Source: Candidatus Saccharibacteria bacterium UBA6575
GTDB taxonomy: Bacteria > Patescibacteriota > Saccharimonadia > Saccharimonadales > Saccharimonadaceae
DNA length: 13,474 bases
Reading direction: 5' to 3'
NCBI GenBank assembly: GCA_002434005.1
Contig: DJJF01000044.1
Coordinates: forward strand, 291-13,764
In this document: positions 12,359-13,474 of the stretch, in pieces
Position numbering within the stretch: position 1 is the stretch's first letter
Layout of the letters: each line of letters starts with the position of its first letter
Program-made: the position numbers and the translations under genes
The notes under the pieces: model-generated
What the model was told of the DNA's origin: nothing
The model's input: the letters and a program-made list of their open reading frames with translations, nothing else
Database searches by the model: none

Positions 12359-13057
12359 CTATTCCTGCGCCTCACTTGCTTGTTGCTGATTTACGAATTC
12401 CTGCTTAACTACATGAATCAAAGCAATGATACTGTCACGATATTCACGAAGTGAGGCTCGCTTTGCTTCACGAATTTCTTTCACACCGCTTGACGGATCG
12501 CTACCATCGACTGAGCTGCAGTCGAATTGCTGATTTTCCATAACTTCTAATGCAGCGATTGCGGCAGATTCTTTCTCATTGGCTGTCGCGGCAGCTGCGG
12601 TATATGCTTCACTTGCAATAGATTTCTTAGTGGCAAAATCGGTAACCTTACTTTCGAGGCGCTGCAGGTTTTCAAGATGTCGATTACCAACAGCAGTACT
12701 TGCATCAAGGAGCCGATTAATGTCATTTTGCTTCGATTCACATTTTGCCAGCCGTTTGCCCTCAAGCATTTCACGGCGGTTCTCAGCCTTCATCTCAAGC
12801 TTCTCTTGAAGTTCCGCTCGGCGCTGCTCAACTTGACCTTTTTGAGAAGTAATTTGGTCATTCAACTTCGATGTACCATCTTCGACTGTTTTACGAACAG
12901 ATTTTGTCGTTTGATCAACAGTACTCTCGACTGTCTTAGTGACTTCATTGGTGACACTCCGCGTCGTCTCTCCAAGACCGATAAGCGCGTACGTAGAAGA
13001 AGTGCTTGCGAGTGAAAAGGCGATAGCCAAGACTCCCAAGGCGATACTTTTCTTCAC
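12359..13057 (-). CDS. secreted coiled-coil protein, unknown function
   Basis: The 232-residue protein has a clear signal peptide (MKKSIALGVLAIAFSLASTSS, likely cut after Ala24). The mature part is almost all charged, heptad-like helix: a Thr/Val/Lys segment (35-75) resembling apolipoprotein or LEA-type repeats, then a Glu/Arg/Lys coiled coil (75-100) and two further helices. Cys106 and Cys180 could form a disulfide between helices. There is no membrane anchor after the signal, so it is probably released or held at the surface through a partner. GTG 13057 is chosen because GGAGGA lies 10 bases upstream and the signal peptide begins there. It is followed after two bases by the pilin-like gene, which suggests a shared surface role. 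I do not recognise the family. Confidence 0.75.
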   Translation of the reverse strand: MKKSIALGVLAIAFSLASTSSTYALIGLGETTRSVTNEVTKTVESTVDQTTKSVRKTVEDGTSKLNDQITSQKGQVEQRRAELQEKLEMKAENRREMLEGKRLAKCESKQNDINRLLDASTAVGNRHLENLQRLESKVTDFATKKSIASEAYTAAAATANEKESAAIAALEVMENQQFDCSSVDGSDPSSGVKEIREAKRASLREYRDSIIALIHVVKQEFVNQQQASEAQE

Positions 13058-13089
13058 GATCTCTGTTTCCTCCGTTACGTTTGAGTAAG

Positions 13090-13098
13090 ATTATACCA
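13090..13098 (-). promoter_or_regulatory. extended -10 promoter of the coiled-coil gene
   Basis: On the minus strand the sequence reads TGGTATAAT (13098-13090), a consensus -10 with the TGn extension. The -35 region falls in the arm of the fusA terminator and is weak, which the extended -10 can offset. The predicted start near 13083 gives a leader of about 26 nt containing GGAGGA. Confidence 0.65.
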
Positions 13099-13110
13099 TT
13101 AGCAAGTTAT

Positions 13111-13149
13111 ATACGAAAATCCGCCAATGTAATCGGCGGATTTTCGTAT
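13111..13149. terminator. fusA terminator
   Basis: ATACGAAAATCCGCC (13111-13125) and GGCGGATTTTCGTAT (13135-13149) form a perfect 15-bp stem with a 9-base loop, 13 bases after the fusA stop. GC pairs are at the loop end and AT-rich pairs at the base, giving a T-rich tail on each strand. It separates fusA from all the genes inserted before tuf. Confidence 0.88.
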
Positions 13150-13162
13150 CGTTAAGCTCTGG

Positions 13163-13474
13163 CTACTTGCTCGCGCGCTTCTCGATGATTTCCTGCGCAA
13201 CGTTCGGTGGTACTTCTTCGTACTGCGCGAGTTCCATAGTACTTGCAGCACGGCCTTGGCTCATTGAACGGATATCACCCGTGTAGCCAAACATACTAGC
13301 AAGCGGAACATATGCTTTGATCAGTTTAGCGCCGCCCATTAGATCTTCCATGGCGTCAATTCGGCCACGGCGAGAGTTGAGGTCACCGATGATATCGCCC
13401 ATGAAATCTTCTGGAGTCGTAACTTCTACTTTCATGACTGGTTCAAGCAAGATTGGTTTTGCCTGCTTAATACC
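13163..13474 (-). CDS. fusA: elongation factor G, C-terminal part only
   Basis: EF-G is the GTPase that drives translocation. Only the last 103 codons are in the window, open at the right edge. They read from GIKQAKPILLEPVMKVEV through domain V: TPEDFMGDIIGDLNSRRGRI, a PLASMFGYTGDIRSMSQGRA segment and the C-terminal EEVPPNVAQEIIEK. Domain V is complete and typical, and ends in TAG. The GTPase domain lies outside. In most bacteria tuf follows directly. Here a terminator and about 7 kb of accessory genes come between. Confidence 0.95.
   Translation of the reverse strand, partial: GIKQAKPILLEPVMKVEVTTPEDFMGDIIGDLNSRRGRIDAMEDLMGGAKLIKAYVPLASMFGYTGDIRSMSQGRAASTMELAQYEEVPPNVAQEIIEKRASK

Noticed and set aside
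1..13474. Recoded UGA (Gly or Trp) as in Gracilibacteria-type codes
   Set aside because: TGA ends cyoA, cyoB, cyoC and two plus-strand genes at natural positions, and no conserved residue needs to be read from TGA.

Overview
The window most likely comes from a small-genome member of the Patescibacteria/CPR, best fit Candidatus Saccharibacteria (TM7). This is inferred from the divergent ribosomal proteins and EF-Tu, the many short lineage-specific proteins, and the pairing of NDH-2 with a cytochrome bo3-type oxidase, which is known from environmental Saccharibacteria. The code looks standard: TGA, TAA and TAG all serve as stops. There are no tRNA, rRNA, CRISPR or transposase genes. Nearly all genes lie on the minus strand, so the biological order runs from high to low coordinates.

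Layout in the direction of transcription: the 3' end of fusA (13474-13163) with a strong terminator; a two-gene unit for a secreted coiled-coil protein and a type IV pilin-like protein (13057-12096); a tightly overlapping cyoABCDE operon (12047-7384) followed by ndh, a type II NADH:quinone oxidoreductase (7342-6170); tuf (6054-4873) with its own promoter and terminator; a plus-strand orphan gene (4368-4769); rpsJ (4167-3850); a small-gene island (3793-2403) with a Lys/Ala-rich single-pass membrane protein, a three-helix membrane protein, and a pair of GC-rich plus-strand genes, one of them resembling an Xre/MbcA-type (DUF2384-like) protein; then rplC-rplD-rplW-rplB (2148-1), translationally coupled by TAATG junctions and driven by their own promoter.

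The ancestral str-S10 gene order (fusA, tuf, rpsJ, rplC, rplD, rplW, rplB) is intact, but accessory genes sit between fusA and tuf, tuf and rpsJ, and rpsJ and rplC. New promoters and terminators have turned one operon into several units.

NDH-2 would pass electrons from NADH to a membrane quinone, and CyoABCD would oxidise the quinol with O2 and pump protons. CyoE makes the heme O that the oxidase needs. Together they form a minimal two-enzyme aerobic chain. All redox and proton-channel residues of CyoB are present. Quinone-associated positions in both CyoB (His98 to Thr) and NDH-2 (last Gln of AQxAxQ to His) are changed, which may reflect a borrowed or unusual quinone. Several accessory genes, including cyoA, appear to be transcribed leaderless or nearly so, while the ribosomal genes and tuf have clear Shine-Dalgarno sequences.
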